Shown here: positions 7,256 to 16,272 of the stretch, piece after piece
How the letters are laid out: each line of letters starts with the position of its first letter
Position numbering within the stretch: the first letter of the stretch is position 1
Source: Bacteroidota bacterium
GTDB taxonomy: Bacteria; Bacteroidota; Bacteroidia; Flavobacteriales; Flavobacteriaceae
Length of the DNA: 17,620 nt
Assembly: GCA_024278565.1 (NCBI GenBank)
Contig: JAJRSY010000001.1
Location: 1 to 17,620, forward strand
Reading direction: 5' to 3'
Notes under the pieces: generated by a model
What the model was told of the DNA's origin: nothing
Seen by the model: the letters and a program-made list of their open reading frames with translations, nothing else
Database searches by the model: none
Translations under genes and position numbers: made by a program

Positions 7256-7297
7256 AACTTAAAGATTAAGAAAACCCTTTAAAAATAAAGAATAATA

Positions 7298-7330
7298 CAA
7301 AGATACGTCATTTAAAAGTGAAATTTCAAA
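7298..7330 (-). promoter_or_regulatory. Promoter of the XRE/antitoxin-like unit
   Basis: Read on the - strand, TATCTTTG (7305-7298) matches the Bacteroidota -7 consensus, and TTTG (7330-7327) sits 21 nt upstream as the -33 element. Transcription would start near 7291, leaving a leader of about 36 nt. Confidence 0.55.
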
Positions 7331-7421
7331 CGGATAAATTTAGTTAGGGTCGGCTCGCATTCAGATCTGTTTAAATGAACTCATCTTTAGTTATTGGCAT
7401 CAATCAGATTTTCATAAAATT

Positions 7422-7469
7422 AAAAAATAGATTTTTTCCGCTTGACACCTTGAGGTTCAGCCTCAAGGT
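7422..7469 (-). terminator. Candidate terminator of the threonine aldolase gene (two hairpins)
   Basis: On the - strand, about 30 nt after the aldolase stop, a perfect 9-bp hairpin (ACCTTGAGG/CCTCAAGGT, 5-nt loop, 7447-7469) is followed by a second AT-rich palindrome (AAAAAAT/ATTTTTT, 7422-7437) that ends in a T-run. The pair would separate the aldolase from the XRE unit. Confidence 0.5.
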
Positions 7470-7498
7470 AGTTCATTCAACCTACCCTTGCACACCCC

Positions 7499-8647
7499 TT
7501 AAAGAAAAGCGGCTACAGTCTTTTCAACACCATTATACACTAAAGAATCGTTCATTTTTATATAAAAGCAACGGTCTGTTTTATTCCATTGTGGGAATTG
7601 TATGCCGTGTTTGGTTACTTTTTCGATGACCGCTATTGGATCAACACCAGCTGATAAAGTCATTTTAAAAACGTTACTTCCGTTTTTCAAGGCCTTGATC
7701 TGATACTTCCCACTTTTATCCAAAAGAGTTTTAAAAGCATCAAATTGGCTTATGGCTTTTTGATACCGTTGCTTATAGTTGTCAAAAAAGTAATTGGCAA
7801 TCAAAATATGTGGCCATGATGAGGGTATGCCTCCCCCGAACATTCTGCGCTCATTGTGGAGTCCGTTTATAAGGGTTTTATCTCCTGCCAACATAGCGCC
7901 CGAGATGGTATTGAACGATTTGTACAAACTGAGGTACACCGTATCAAAAAGCGATGTATAGTCGGTTATGTTTTTTCCTGAAAAGGCAGCGTCAATATAT
8001 AAACGGGCACCATCTAAATGTGTTGGTATCTGATTTTCACGGGCGATTGCAACAATTTTTTCGATATTTTCAAAAGGTATACGCTGCAAATGATTCCGTC
8101 TCAAAGGGGTTTCCAATGACAGCACACCAATGGGTGTTTTTACTTTTCCTTGGTTAGTATCGTTTAAAATAGCGATGAGTTCATCAGCATCGAACCCCAC
8201 GGGATCCTTTCTTAAAGTAATCATATTAATACCACTTAAAGTGGTGGCACAATCTCCTGAATCCCTATTGATATGCGAATCGTATTGAACAATAGCTCTT
8301 TTGTTAATGGCACAATGGCTACGTAGGGCGATATGATTGGCCAAGGTGCCCGTAGGCATAAAAACAGCCTTATCTTTGCCTAACGATTTTGCGACCTTCT
8401 CTTCAAATTGGTGAATGAAACCTCCAAGTCCGTATGAATCGGGCTCAAAATCATTTTCCTTGACGAGTTGCTCTAGTAGGGCGGTGTATAGCGATGGTTG
8501 TAAATCTAAGCCATCTCTCGTGAAATTCACGGGCAGGTGTTTTTTCAACAATTCTTCAGGAGAAATCGATTTAGCTGTTGCTATTATTGGTACAAAGGGC
8601 AAAGCCGCTATTGAATCGGTATTTGCAAGGAAATTTCTACGTTTCAT
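7499..8647 (-). CDS. Threonine aldolase/beta-eliminating lyase family protein with Tat-like leader
   Basis: The protein has 382 residues and belongs to the fold-type I PLP-dependent family. The cofactor-phosphate motif PTGTLANHIALR lies at 98-109, HLDGARLY (210-217, D212 for the PLP ring nitrogen) is as in low-specificity threonine aldolases, and K243 in YLSLYKSFN is the probable Schiff-base lysine. The family cleaves beta-hydroxy amino acids or eliminates beta substituents; the substrate here is unknown. The N-terminus MKRRNFLAN followed by a hydrophobic, Ala-rich stretch to about residue 25 resembles a twin-arginine signal, suggesting export after folding with PLP. It stands alone on the - strand, divergent from the polysaccharide cluster, and is not an obvious part of it. 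Confidence 0.85.
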   Translation of the reverse strand: MKRRNFLANTDSIAALPFVPIIATAKSISPEELLKKHLPVNFTRDGLDLQPSLYTALLEQLVKENDFEPDSYGLGGFIHQFEEKVAKSLGKDKAVFMPTGTLANHIALRSHCAINKRAIVQYDSHINRDSGDCATTLSGINMITLRKDPVGFDADELIAILNDTNQGKVKTPIGVLSLETPLRRNHLQRIPFENIEKIVAIARENQIPTHLDGARLYIDAAFSGKNITDYTSLFDTVYLSLYKSFNTISGAMLAGDKTLINGLHNERRMFGGGIPSSWPHILIANYFFDNYKQRYQKAISQFDAFKTLLDKSGKYQIKALKNGSNVFKMTLSAGVDPIAVIEKVTKHGIQFPQWNKTDRCFYIKMNDSLVYNGVEKTVAAFL

Positions 8648-8828
8648 ATATTATGGTATAAAGAATAGGAATTCTTATAAATGAGCATCTAAATTTCGTA
8701 AAAATTTATCAATTCGGATTCTATCTGTAGAAAGCAGGTCTCATGCACTTGAAAACCTTGGGTTATAGCAATCAGACATCGCAAAAATCCGAATCAAAAC
8801 AGACATGTTTCAAGAAATTTTTTATTCG

Positions 8829-8836
8829 TAATTTTG
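8829..8836 (+). promoter_or_regulatory. Candidate -7 element of the polysaccharide cluster
   Basis: TAATTTTG matches TAnnTTTG and lies 18 nt before the ancestral start codon at 8855. A weak -33 (TTTC, 8808-8811) is 17 nt upstream. This supports 8855, not 8917, as the original translation start. Confidence 0.45.
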
Positions 8837-8854
8837 ACCGAAACAGCATGGGAA

Positions 8855-10974
8855 ATGAAGCAAATTATACAAGACCTTAAAAACGGGGAAACCATTTAGA
8901 AGAAGTACCCGTACCCATGGTAAAATCGGGCCACGTACTTATCAAGACCAGAAGAACCCTCGTTTCTCTGGGCACAGAAAGAATGTTGGTGGAGTTCGGC
9001 AAGGCCAACTTTATATCAAAGGCCCGCCAACAGCCCGACAAGGTGAAAATGGTGTTGAACAAGGTAAAGACCGATGGGCTAAAGCCAACTATGGATGCCG
9101 TTTTCAACAAGCTCAACCAACCTTTGCCCCTGGGGTATTGTAATGTAGGCGAAGTGGTTGGTGTTGGCCGAGGTGTTACCGAATTTCAAGTCGGTGACCG
9201 TGTGGCTTCCAACGGTAATCATGCTGAATATGTAAACCTTCCTAAGAACTTAGTGGCTAAAATACCCGATAATGTTACTGATGAAGAAGCGGCTTTTACC
9301 GTCATAGGATCTATAGGGCTACAAGGCATACGTCTATTAAACCCTACGTTTGGTGAGACGATGGTTGTTGTCGGCCTCGGACTTATTGGCCTAGTTACCG
9401 CAGAATTGTTATTGGCCAATGGCTGTAATGTAATCGGTTTTGATTTTGACGCAGAGAAAGTACGTATCGCCAATGAAAAAGGCATTGTAGGCATCAACCC
9501 AGCGGAAGGCACCGATCAGGTAAAGTTTGTGGAATCCTATACAAACGGCGTAGGGGCAGATGGCGTAATTATTACGGCATCGAATAAGAGTGACGAGATA
9601 ATCGCCCAATCGGCGCAGATGTGCAGAAAACGCGGCAGAGTGATTTTGGTGGGAGTAATCGGCTTGAACATTAGCAGAGCCGATTTCTATGAAAAGGAAA
9701 TTTCTTTTCAAGTATCCTGTTCCTATGGGCCGGGAAGGTACGATGAAGAATATGAACAAAAAGGAAACGATTACCCGATCGGTTATGTACGTTGGACGGA
9801 GAAACGAAACTTTGAGGCCGTATTGAATGCCATTTCCAAGAGAACTTTAGATGTAAAACCTTTGATTACAGAGCGTATTCCCCTAAAGGAATACCAAAAG
9901 ATCTATGGCGATATGGGAAACTCCAAGTCCATCGCCTCCATTCTTGAATATGATAGTACCGAAGAACCAGTAAGCACGGTAAACATTGCCAATAAATCTT
10001 TTGAAGGAAAAAAAGGGGTGTTGGGTATTATCGGGGCCGGCAATTTTACCAGTTCTACCATACTCCCCAACCTTAAAAAGCTAAATGCCGATATAAAATA
10101 TATTGCGAGTTCTGGAGGCCTATCCTCAACGATAATGGCCAAGCGCCACGCCATTGGCAATTCCACCTCAAACTATAAAGAGATTTTGGCCGATGTTGAT
10201 GTTGATTTGGTTTTAATAACCACCCAACATCATATGCACGCCCCAATGGTTTTGGAGAGCTTGAAAGCCGGTAAAAGTGTCTTTGTAGAAAAACCCCTAG
10301 CGTTGACTGATGTTGAACTAGACAAGATTATCGCCGAATACAACAATCAAAATGTCAGTGTAAGCGTTGGTTTTAATAGGCGTTTCGCTCCTTTGGCAAA
10401 AAAAATGAGGAAACTTTTGGGCAATGATAGCAGCCCGATAAATATAGTGGCCACAATGAATGCGGGCTTTATTCCCGCAGATGTTTGGGTACATGATATG
10501 GAAGTCGGCGGCGGTCGTATCATAGGAGAGGCCTGTCATTATATAGACCTATGTACGTATTTTACGGGAAGTAAGGTAAAAGCGGTCTGTATGAACGCTA
10601 TGGGAACCAGTCCTGAAGAGAATACCGACAATGCCAGTATCTTGTTGCAGTATGAAAATGGATCCAATGCGGTGATCAACTATTTTGCGAATGGCAGCAA
10701 GGCGTATTCCAAAGAGCGTGTTGAGGTCTATTCTCAAGAACGCACCTTGGTGATGGACAATTGGCGAAAGCTTAAGGCTTATGGCTTCAAAGGCGGTGGC
10801 AACGCCTCCTCAAAACAAGATAAGGGCCATTTCAACCAATTTCAAGAGCTGATTCAACAACAACGTCAAGGAGGAGGGCCCATCATTCCATTTGACGAGA
10901 TTGTGAATACCACCAAAGCTTCGTTTGCAGCCATTGAATCGCTAAAAGAGGGCAAATGGATCCAAGTAAACTAA
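8855..10974 (+). pseudogene. Alcohol dehydrogenase-like/Gfo-Idh-MocA two-domain oxidoreductase, frameshifted near the N-terminus
   Basis: From the ATG at 8855 the frame reads MKQIIQDLKNGETI and then hits TAG at 8897-8899. One extra T in the TTT at 8895-8897 would continue it as LEEVPVP into the long frame, which is open from 8881. The intact part from the ATG at 8917 is 685 residues. It has an MDR/zinc-dehydrogenase-like half (GroES-like, then Rossmann GLGLIG at 153-158) and a Gfo/Idh/MocA half (GAGNFT at 373-378, VEKPLAL at 457-463). Such fusions occur in polysaccharide loci, often beside heparinase II/III genes, as here; the substrate is unknown but presumably a nucleotide sugar. Translation from 8917 would lose about 21 residues of the first beta-strands, so activity is uncertain. 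The catalytic halves are otherwise undamaged, so the lesion is recent, an assembly error, or bypassed. Confidence 0.8.
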
Positions 10975-12554
10975 TATTGCTAATACACACTATTAGACAC
11001 CTTCGATTTAAGCAGATCTACTATCGTTTGTACTACCTTATCAGAAATCGGCTCTTTAAAAAAGAGTATAAAAAGAGGTTAAAGAAAGAAATTCATCCGC
11101 TGATATGGAATGACCCCTTTTTATATACCGATAGTTATAAAAAGAACAACAACTTTGTTTTTCTCAATCTTTCCCATGAATTCGGCGATGATATTAACTG
11201 GAATTACGCTGAATATGGTAAACTATGGACGTACAACCTCAATTATTTTGATTTTCTGAATCAAGAGCATATAAGCGCTGAGGAAGGTTTGGCCCTTATT
11301 TTAAATTACATAGAGAAAAATGCCGTTCTTAAAGATGGTAAAGAACCGTACCCCATTTCATTGCGGGGCATCAATTGGGTGAAATTCCTTTCAAGGAATA
11401 CTATAGCAAACCTCCTAATAAATGAGGTTTTGTCAGGTCACTACGAAACCTTGTACAATAACGTGGAATACCATTTAATGGGAAACCATGTATTGGAGAA
11501 TGGATTTTCCTTGTTTTTTGGCGCCTATTATTTTAAAGATGAACGGTTATACACCAAGGCAAGACATATTTTAAAGAATGAACTGACCGAACAAATCCTA
11601 AGCGACGGTGCCCACTTTGAACTTTCGCCCATGTACCATCAAATCATGCTACACCGTTTACTAGACTGTATTCAGCTAGTACAGTTAAACTCTTGGAAAG
11701 ATGAGGCACTTCCCTTTTTAATAGAAAAGTCAGTTAAAATGCTGTCTTGGTTGCAGGAGGTTACCTTTTCTAATGGCACTATTCCCATGGTCAACGATAG
11801 CGCTTATGGCATTGCTCCAAATTCACGGCAATTGTTTGATTATGCTAAATCTATAGGCTTGCAATGGCCAAAAGGGAAGCTTTCCGATTGTGGTTATCGA
11901 ATGTATTCACAAGACAACTATGAACTTTTTATAGATATGGGCAAGGTGGGGCCAGACTATCAACCGGGCCATGCACATTCAGACACCTTTGGTTTTGAAT
12001 TATATGTAGAGTGGAGTCCGGGTGTGGTAGATACGGGCACTTCAACCTATGAAAAGAACGCTTTGCGACAACAAGAACGGGAAACAGCTGCGCACAACAC
12101 GGTTAAAATCGGCAATCATGAGCAAACACAGGTTTGGGGCGGATTCAGGGTCGCCAAACGTGCAAAAATCACCTATTTAGAAGCGTCTGAAAACCAAATT
12201 GAAGCTACTCATGATGGGTACAGGGGCTTGGGCATTTTGCACAGTCGGAAGTTTTTGATGAATGCTTCCAGTATTGAGATAAGTGATTCTTTAGATAAAG
12301 AGGTTGGCGAAAAGCAAATCGCTTACTTTCATTTTCATCCAGATTTAAAAAACATTGAACTGGGGCAAAGCCAAGTAAAACTTAACTATTTGGGCATAAA
12401 TATCATTTTTGGGGAAGGTGTTTCAAAAATCGATTTACAGTATTATCAATATGCTATGGGATTCAACAAGACCAAAAAAGCCCAAAAAATTGTGGTATCT
12501 TTTCAAAAATCACTGCACACCCAAATTGTGCTGCCCAATTCGAACGACAATTAA
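10956..12554 (+). CDS. Heparinase II/III family protein
   Basis: The protein has 532 residues. An alpha/alpha-toroid N-terminal region (about 90-300) carries GNHVLENG (176-183) and SPMYHQ (224-229). The C-terminal beta-sandwich region carries PGHAHSDTFGFEL (337-349) and AHNTVKIG (379-386), the conserved core of the heparinase II/III domain. The family cleaves uronic-acid polysaccharides by beta-elimination. In biosynthetic loci its members may trim or edit the polymer. No signal peptide is evident: the N-terminus is basic and aromatic (RHLRFKQIYYRLYYLIRNR), so location is uncertain. The start overlaps the end of the oxidoreductase gene by 19 nt, indicating coupled translation, and the glycosyltransferase starts 10 nt after it. 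Confidence 0.87.
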   Translation: MDPSKLILLIHTIRHLRFKQIYYRLYYLIRNRLFKKEYKKRLKKEIHPLIWNDPFLYTDSYKKNNNFVFLNLSHEFGDDINWNYAEYGKLWTYNLNYFDFLNQEHISAEEGLALILNYIEKNAVLKDGKEPYPISLRGINWVKFLSRNTIANLLINEVLSGHYETLYNNVEYHLMGNHVLENGFSLFFGAYYFKDERLYTKARHILKNELTEQILSDGAHFELSPMYHQIMLHRLLDCIQLVQLNSWKDEALPFLIEKSVKMLSWLQEVTFSNGTIPMVNDSAYGIAPNSRQLFDYAKSIGLQWPKGKLSDCGYRMYSQDNYELFIDMGKVGPDYQPGHAHSDTFGFELYVEWSPGVVDTGTSTYEKNALRQQERETAAHNTVKIGNHEQTQVWGGFRVAKRAKITYLEASENQIEATHDGYRGLGILHSRKFLMNASSIEISDSLDKEVGEKQIAYFHFHPDLKNIELGQSQVKLNYLGINIIFGEGVSKIDLQYYQYAMGFNKTKKAQKIVVSFQKSLHTQIVLPNSNDN

Positions 12555-12564
12555 TAACCGACCG

Positions 12565-13767
12565 ATGAAACTGCTTTTCTTGACCGATAATTTTCCACCC
12601 GAGTTCAATGCTCCGGCTACAAGAACCTATGATCATTGCAAAGAATGGGTAAAGGAAGGAGTTGAGGTGACGGTGATTACCTGCGCGCCCAATTTTCCCG
12701 AGGGCAAGGTCTTTAAAGGTTATAAAAACAAACTGTACCAAACCGAAATGGTCGATGGCATCAAAGTCATTCGAGTTTGGACCTATATTTCAGCGAACAA
12801 GGGTTTTTTAAAAAGGATCATCGATTTTTTGAGTTTTATGGTGATGTCGTTTTGGGCGGGACTGTTCATTAAGACCGATTTGATCGTAGCAACTTCTCCC
12901 CAATTTTTTACGGCTGTTTCAGGGCGATGGCTCGCCTTTTGGAAACGTAAGCGATGGGTGATGGAAGTTCGTGATCTCTGGCCTGAATCGGTGAAGGCCG
13001 TTGGGGCGATGGGCTCAAACCCTATTATTCGATTTTTTGAATATTTAGAGTTGAGAATGTATAAAAGCGCTTGGAAGATCATTACCGTAACCGATTCTTT
13101 TAAAGAGCAGTTGGTAAATGACCGTGGTATTGAAGCGGGCAAAATTGAAGTGGTTAAAAACGGCATCAATACCGATTTGTTCTCCCCCGTCCCAAAAAAC
13201 CAGGCTCTATTGAAAGAACTTGGGCTGGAAGACAAGTTTATTGTAGGCTATATTGGTACCCACGGAATGGCGCATAAATTGGATTTTATATTGGATTGCG
13301 CCAGACAATTAGAAAACAAGAGTATTCATTTTATTTTTTTGGGAGCTGGTGCCGAGAGAAAAAACCTTTTAAAACAAAAGGAAAACCTTGATTTGAAAAA
13401 TGTTACTATGCTTCCCTCTGTCGAAAAAAAACAAGTCAAAGAATATATTTCGATTTTAGATGTTGGCTTGGTCAACCTCAAAAGATCAGATACCTTTAAA
13501 TCGGTTCTGCCTTCAAAGATCTTTGAACTGGCAGGTATGCACAAACCCATTTTATTGGGCGTGGAGGGGGAAGCCAAGAAATTGGTACAAGAATATGGTG
13601 TGGGAATAGCGTTTGAACCCGAAAACCAGCAAGATTTTGGTAAGAAGCTGAATCAGCTTTTAGAAGCTGATAAAATTACCGAAGTCAACTATCTGGCGAT
13701 TCTTAAAGATTTTGACAGAAAGGCACTGGCTCTAAAGATGTTGAGGTTTTTAAGAGATTTCGACTAA
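12565..13767 (+). CDS. GT4-type glycosyltransferase, WbuB-like
   Basis: The protein has 400 residues from the ATG at 12565. An upstream in-frame start at 12409 would overlap the heparinase gene by 146 nt and add a non-conserved lysine-rich leader, so it is rejected. It has a GT-B fold with the N-terminal acceptor half MKLLFLTDNFPPEFNAPATR, EVRDLWPES (134-142) and NGINTDLF (199-206). The donor half has GYIGTHGMAHKLD (228-240) and PSKIFELAGMHKPIL (316-330), with the acidic residues that hold the nucleotide sugar. It matches the WbuB branch, which includes N-acetyl-fucosamine transferases of O-antigen synthesis; the sugar here is not predictable. It would add a residue to the undecaprenyl-linked chain begun by the next gene product. 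Confidence 0.9.
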   Translation: MKLLFLTDNFPPEFNAPATRTYDHCKEWVKEGVEVTVITCAPNFPEGKVFKGYKNKLYQTEMVDGIKVIRVWTYISANKGFLKRIIDFLSFMVMSFWAGLFIKTDLIVATSPQFFTAVSGRWLAFWKRKRWVMEVRDLWPESVKAVGAMGSNPIIRFFEYLELRMYKSAWKIITVTDSFKEQLVNDRGIEAGKIEVVKNGINTDLFSPVPKNQALLKELGLEDKFIVGYIGTHGMAHKLDFILDCARQLENKSIHFIFLGAGAERKNLLKQKENLDLKNVTMLPSVEKKQVKEYISILDVGLVNLKRSDTFKSVLPSKIFELAGMHKPILLGVEGEAKKLVQEYGVGIAFEPENQQDFGKKLNQLLEADKITEVNYLAILKDFDRKALALKMLRFLRDFD

Positions 13768-13810
13768 AATGGGTAAAGTTTTTCTACTTTTATCGTGTTA
13801 ACAAGCTACC

Positions 13811-14989
13811 ATGAATTTTTTAGAGACGGCTGTATCTATTTTTATCGGGTCTTTTCTCTTGACCTATTTGACCATACCCAAAATAATCAAGGTGGTCGAG
13901 CACAAACGCTTGATGGACGATCCCGATCAACGAAGTTCACATAAGAGCAAAACTCCTACCCTTGGGGGGGTTTCTTTTTTCTACACCTTGATATTCGCAC
14001 TTTTCTTTATAAAAGGCTGGCCTAGTTTTGACGAGGCCATATACATCATTCCAGGGCTCACAATTTTATTTATTGTTGGATTAAAGGACGACCTAGTGGT
14101 TATCTCTCCAGGTGCAAAGCTCATAGCACAGGCGTTCGCAATAGCCTTTATCTTGGCCAACCCCAGTTTTACGATACATTCATTAAACGGTTTTTTGAAC
14201 ATTAATGAAATACCGTATTACCTATACTTGATAATCGCCGGTTTTATGATGATCACCATTATCAATTCGTACAATCTGATCGATGGCATAGATGGTTTGG
14301 CATCAGTGGTCGGCATGGTGATCATGGTGATCTATACAACTATCTTTTATTTGAGCGGGGAGTATTTTTTCGCTCTTTTGAGCATTACTGTAAATGCCAG
14401 TTTGATGGCATTTTTAGGGTTTAACCTTTCTTCCGACAAAAAAATATTCATGGGTGATACGGGCTCCTTGATCGTGGGGTTTATTATAAGTATATTGACT
14501 ATTAAGTTTTTGGCATTGAAACCCCAAGTGTATTCTGAGCTGCCGTTTTTGCTGGAAAACGCCCCCTTGATTGCCATTAGCATATTGATCGTTCCCCTAT
14601 TTGACACCGCTCGGGTATTTGCCATTCGTATTGCCAACAAAAAAGCGCCTTTTTCACCAGACCGTAACCATACGCACCATGTACTGATTGATTATTGGGG
14701 GCTGAGCCACAGGCAGGCAAGTTTTCTTATTGGCTGTTTTAATTTGCTCTTTGTAATGTTGTTCATTGTACTTGGTAGCACGGCCAAAAATCTGGGTATG
14801 GTAGTTATGCTTGTTTCCGTCGTTATTTTATTGGCCTATATTTTCTTCAGGTACAACTATAATTTTGCAACCCTCAAACAGAAGATCTTGCTCAAAAGAA
14901 GGGTTGATAAATTAAAGGCCAAGGTGGATGGTAAAAATGAAATGGGGAAAAACGAAGAAAAGATAGATCAAGAACCCGAGACCGATTAA
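13811..14989 (+). CDS. WecA/MraY-family undecaprenyl-phosphate sugar-1-phosphate transferase
   Basis: The protein has 392 residues and about 10-11 membrane segments. Family motifs in order are DDPDQRSSHKSKTPTLGG (36-53), LKDDL (91-95, metal-binding aspartates), NSYNLIDGIDGLAS (152-165), GDTGS (215-219) and the substrate-loop DRNHTHH (284-290). The HTHH motif and the lack of MraY-specific peptide features place it with WecA/TagO-type enzymes. These transfer GlcNAc-1-phosphate or a related HexNAc-1-phosphate to undecaprenyl phosphate, the first step of O-antigen, capsule or teichoic acid synthesis. The C-terminus is an extra charged cytosolic tail. It lies 43 nt after the glycosyltransferase gene and probably in the same transcript. 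Confidence 0.92.
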   Translation: MNFLETAVSIFIGSFLLTYLTIPKIIKVVEHKRLMDDPDQRSSHKSKTPTLGGVSFFYTLIFALFFIKGWPSFDEAIYIIPGLTILFIVGLKDDLVVISPGAKLIAQAFAIAFILANPSFTIHSLNGFLNINEIPYYLYLIIAGFMMITIINSYNLIDGIDGLASVVGMVIMVIYTTIFYLSGEYFFALLSITVNASLMAFLGFNLSSDKKIFMGDTGSLIVGFIISILTIKFLALKPQVYSELPFLLENAPLIAISILIVPLFDTARVFAIRIANKKAPFSPDRNHTHHVLIDYWGLSHRQASFLIGCFNLLFVMLFIVLGSTAKNLGMVVMLVSVVILLAYIFFRYNYNFATLKQKILLKRRVDKLKAKVDGKNEMGKNEEKIDQEPETD

Positions 14990-15040
14990 TTGAATGAAAA
15001 AAGTGCCCATTACGAGAGCGTTCGGTTTTTTTGGGTACGT

Positions 15041-15066
15041 TTGGGAAGGGTTCCCCAACAATTTTT
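15041..15066 (+). terminator. Candidate terminator after the WecA-like gene
   Basis: TTGGGAA (15041-15047) pairs with TTCCCCAA (15051-15058) with a one-base bulge and a GGG loop, followed by CAATTTTT. It would end the upstream transcript 52-77 nt after the stop and just before the ATPase palindrome. The bulge makes it only moderately convincing. Confidence 0.4.
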
Positions 15067-15067
15067 C

Positions 15068-15102
15068 TGTACAATTTAGGAATTTAATTCCTAAATTGTA
15101 CA
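15068..15102. promoter_or_regulatory. Perfect 35-bp palindrome before the DUF4143 ATPase
   Basis: The 17-bp left arm TGTACAATTTAGGAATT (15068-15084) and its exact complement (15086-15102) surround a single T. The -7 element begins on the next base, so a protein bound here would block transcription. Alternatively the palindrome may be the end of a mobile unit or the target of the ATPase itself. Confidence 0.8.
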
Positions 15103-15110
15103 TATATTTG
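15103..15110 (+). promoter_or_regulatory. Leaderless-type promoter of the DUF4143 ATPase
   Basis: TATATTTG is identical to the parD -7 element, and again only 4 nt separate it from the ATG (15115). The -33 space is taken by the palindrome. Confidence 0.6.
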
Positions 15111-15114
15111 TGAT

Positions 15115-16272
15115 ATGATCAATAGAGAGGCCGCAACAGAGCTCAAAAAGTTGGCCAAGCAATATAAGGCTATTGCAATAGTAGGCCCAAGGCAATCGGG
15201 AAAAACAACTTTGGTCCGACAGGTTTTTTATGATAAGCCTTATGTGAGTCTTGAAAACCCTGATATAAGGGCATTTGCATTAGAGGATCCAAAAGGGTTT
15301 TTAAGACAATATTCAGGGGGAGCCATACTTGATGAAATTCAGAGAGTGCCTCAAATATTTTCTTATTTGCAACAGATTCTGGATGAGAATACTGAAACCT
15401 CGCAATTTATCCTAACAGGGTCGAACAATTTTTTACTTCAACAAAACATCACCCAAAGTTTGGCGGGCAGGGTGGCCTACATAAACCTACTTCCCTTTAC
15501 TGTTGGTGAACTGGAGGGCAGTATGCCCAAAACACTGAATGAAATATTGTACAAAGGTTTTTACCCACCACTTTATGACCGGCCCTTTGAAATTAAAAAA
15601 TGGTTTTCCAATTATATTAGGACCTATGTAGAAAGAGATGTAAGACAACTGAAAGGCATTGAAAATCTGGTGGTTTTTGAGCGTTTTTTACGTTTATGCG
15701 CTTCAAGGATAGGACAATTGCTCAATAAAAATTCCTTGGCCGTTGAGGTTGGTGTCGACAACAAGACCATAGAATCTTGGATCGGACTTTTAGAGGCAAG
15801 TTTTATTGTGTACCGTTTAAAACCACATCACAGGAATTTCAATAAGCGTATAGTGAAAATGCCAAAACTGTATTTTTATGATGTGGGCCTGGCGGCGGCA
15901 TTACTCGGAATACAAAACCCGGAACAGTTGGATCTGCACCCGCTTAAGGGAAGTCTTTTCGAGAACCTTGTTGTGATCGAACTACTGAAGAACAGGTATA
16001 ATAGCGGAAAGACCGATAATTTATATTTTTGGCGGAATAACGCAGGAAATGAATTGGACCTTATTTTGGACAATGGGCCGACCCTAACGCCAGTGGAAAT
16101 AAAAATAGGGCAAACCATTACTAAAGATTATTTTAAAGGACTTATCTATTGGAACGGTTTATCCAATACCAATGCTGGCTATGTGGTGTATGCAGGGGAA
16201 GAATATCAAAATAGGAGCAAGGGTATTGAGGTTGTACCCTATACTAAGATCCATCGATACATTAAAAATTAA
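15115..16272 (+). CDS. AAA-type ATPase with C-terminal DUF4143
   Basis: The protein has 385 residues. The P-loop is GPRQSGKTT (24-32), Walker B is AILDE (70-74), the sensor-like stretch is FILTGSNN (98-105) and a possible arginine finger is R119 in SLAGR. The C-terminal DUF4143 region carries LFEN (E283), NELDLIL (D315) and PVEIK (E328, K330), the spacing of a PD-(D/E)XK nuclease-like fold, so it may bind or cut DNA. The family is abundant and sporadic in bacteria and archaea, with no settled function. It interrupts an otherwise biosynthetic cluster, has its own palindromic promoter and shows no link to sugar metabolism, so it is probably a passenger gene. Its stop is 8 nt before the UDP-glucuronate decarboxylase ATG, so it may now drive that gene. 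Confidence 0.9.
   Translation: MINREAATELKKLAKQYKAIAIVGPRQSGKTTLVRQVFYDKPYVSLENPDIRAFALEDPKGFLRQYSGGAILDEIQRVPQIFSYLQQILDENTETSQFILTGSNNFLLQQNITQSLAGRVAYINLLPFTVGELEGSMPKTLNEILYKGFYPPLYDRPFEIKKWFSNYIRTYVERDVRQLKGIENLVVFERFLRLCASRIGQLLNKNSLAVEVGVDNKTIESWIGLLEASFIVYRLKPHHRNFNKRIVKMPKLYFYDVGLAAALLGIQNPEQLDLHPLKGSLFENLVVIELLKNRYNSGKTDNLYFWRNNAGNELDLILDNGPTLTPVEIKIGQTITKDYFKGLIYWNGLSNTNAGYVVYAGEEYQNRSKGIEVVPYTKIHRYIKN

Noticed and set aside
7375..7629. 84-residue + strand ORF
   Set aside because: It spans the terminator hairpins and the antisense of the aldolase 3' end, with no family resemblance.
8712..8794. 9-bp inverted repeat ATTCGGATT/AATCCGAAT in the divergent intergenic region
   Set aside because: The arms are 65 nt apart with no alignment to promoter elements; chance is likely.
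8885..8905. Programmed -1 frameshifting in the oxidoreductase gene
   Set aside because: ACC ATT TAG is not a slippery heptamer, and no supporting downstream structure was recognised. A simple one-base deletion is the simpler reading.
12409..12564. N-terminal extension of the glycosyltransferase
   Set aside because: It overlaps the heparinase coding sequence and translates to a non-conserved basic stretch. GT4 proteins of this type begin at MKLLFLTDNFPP.
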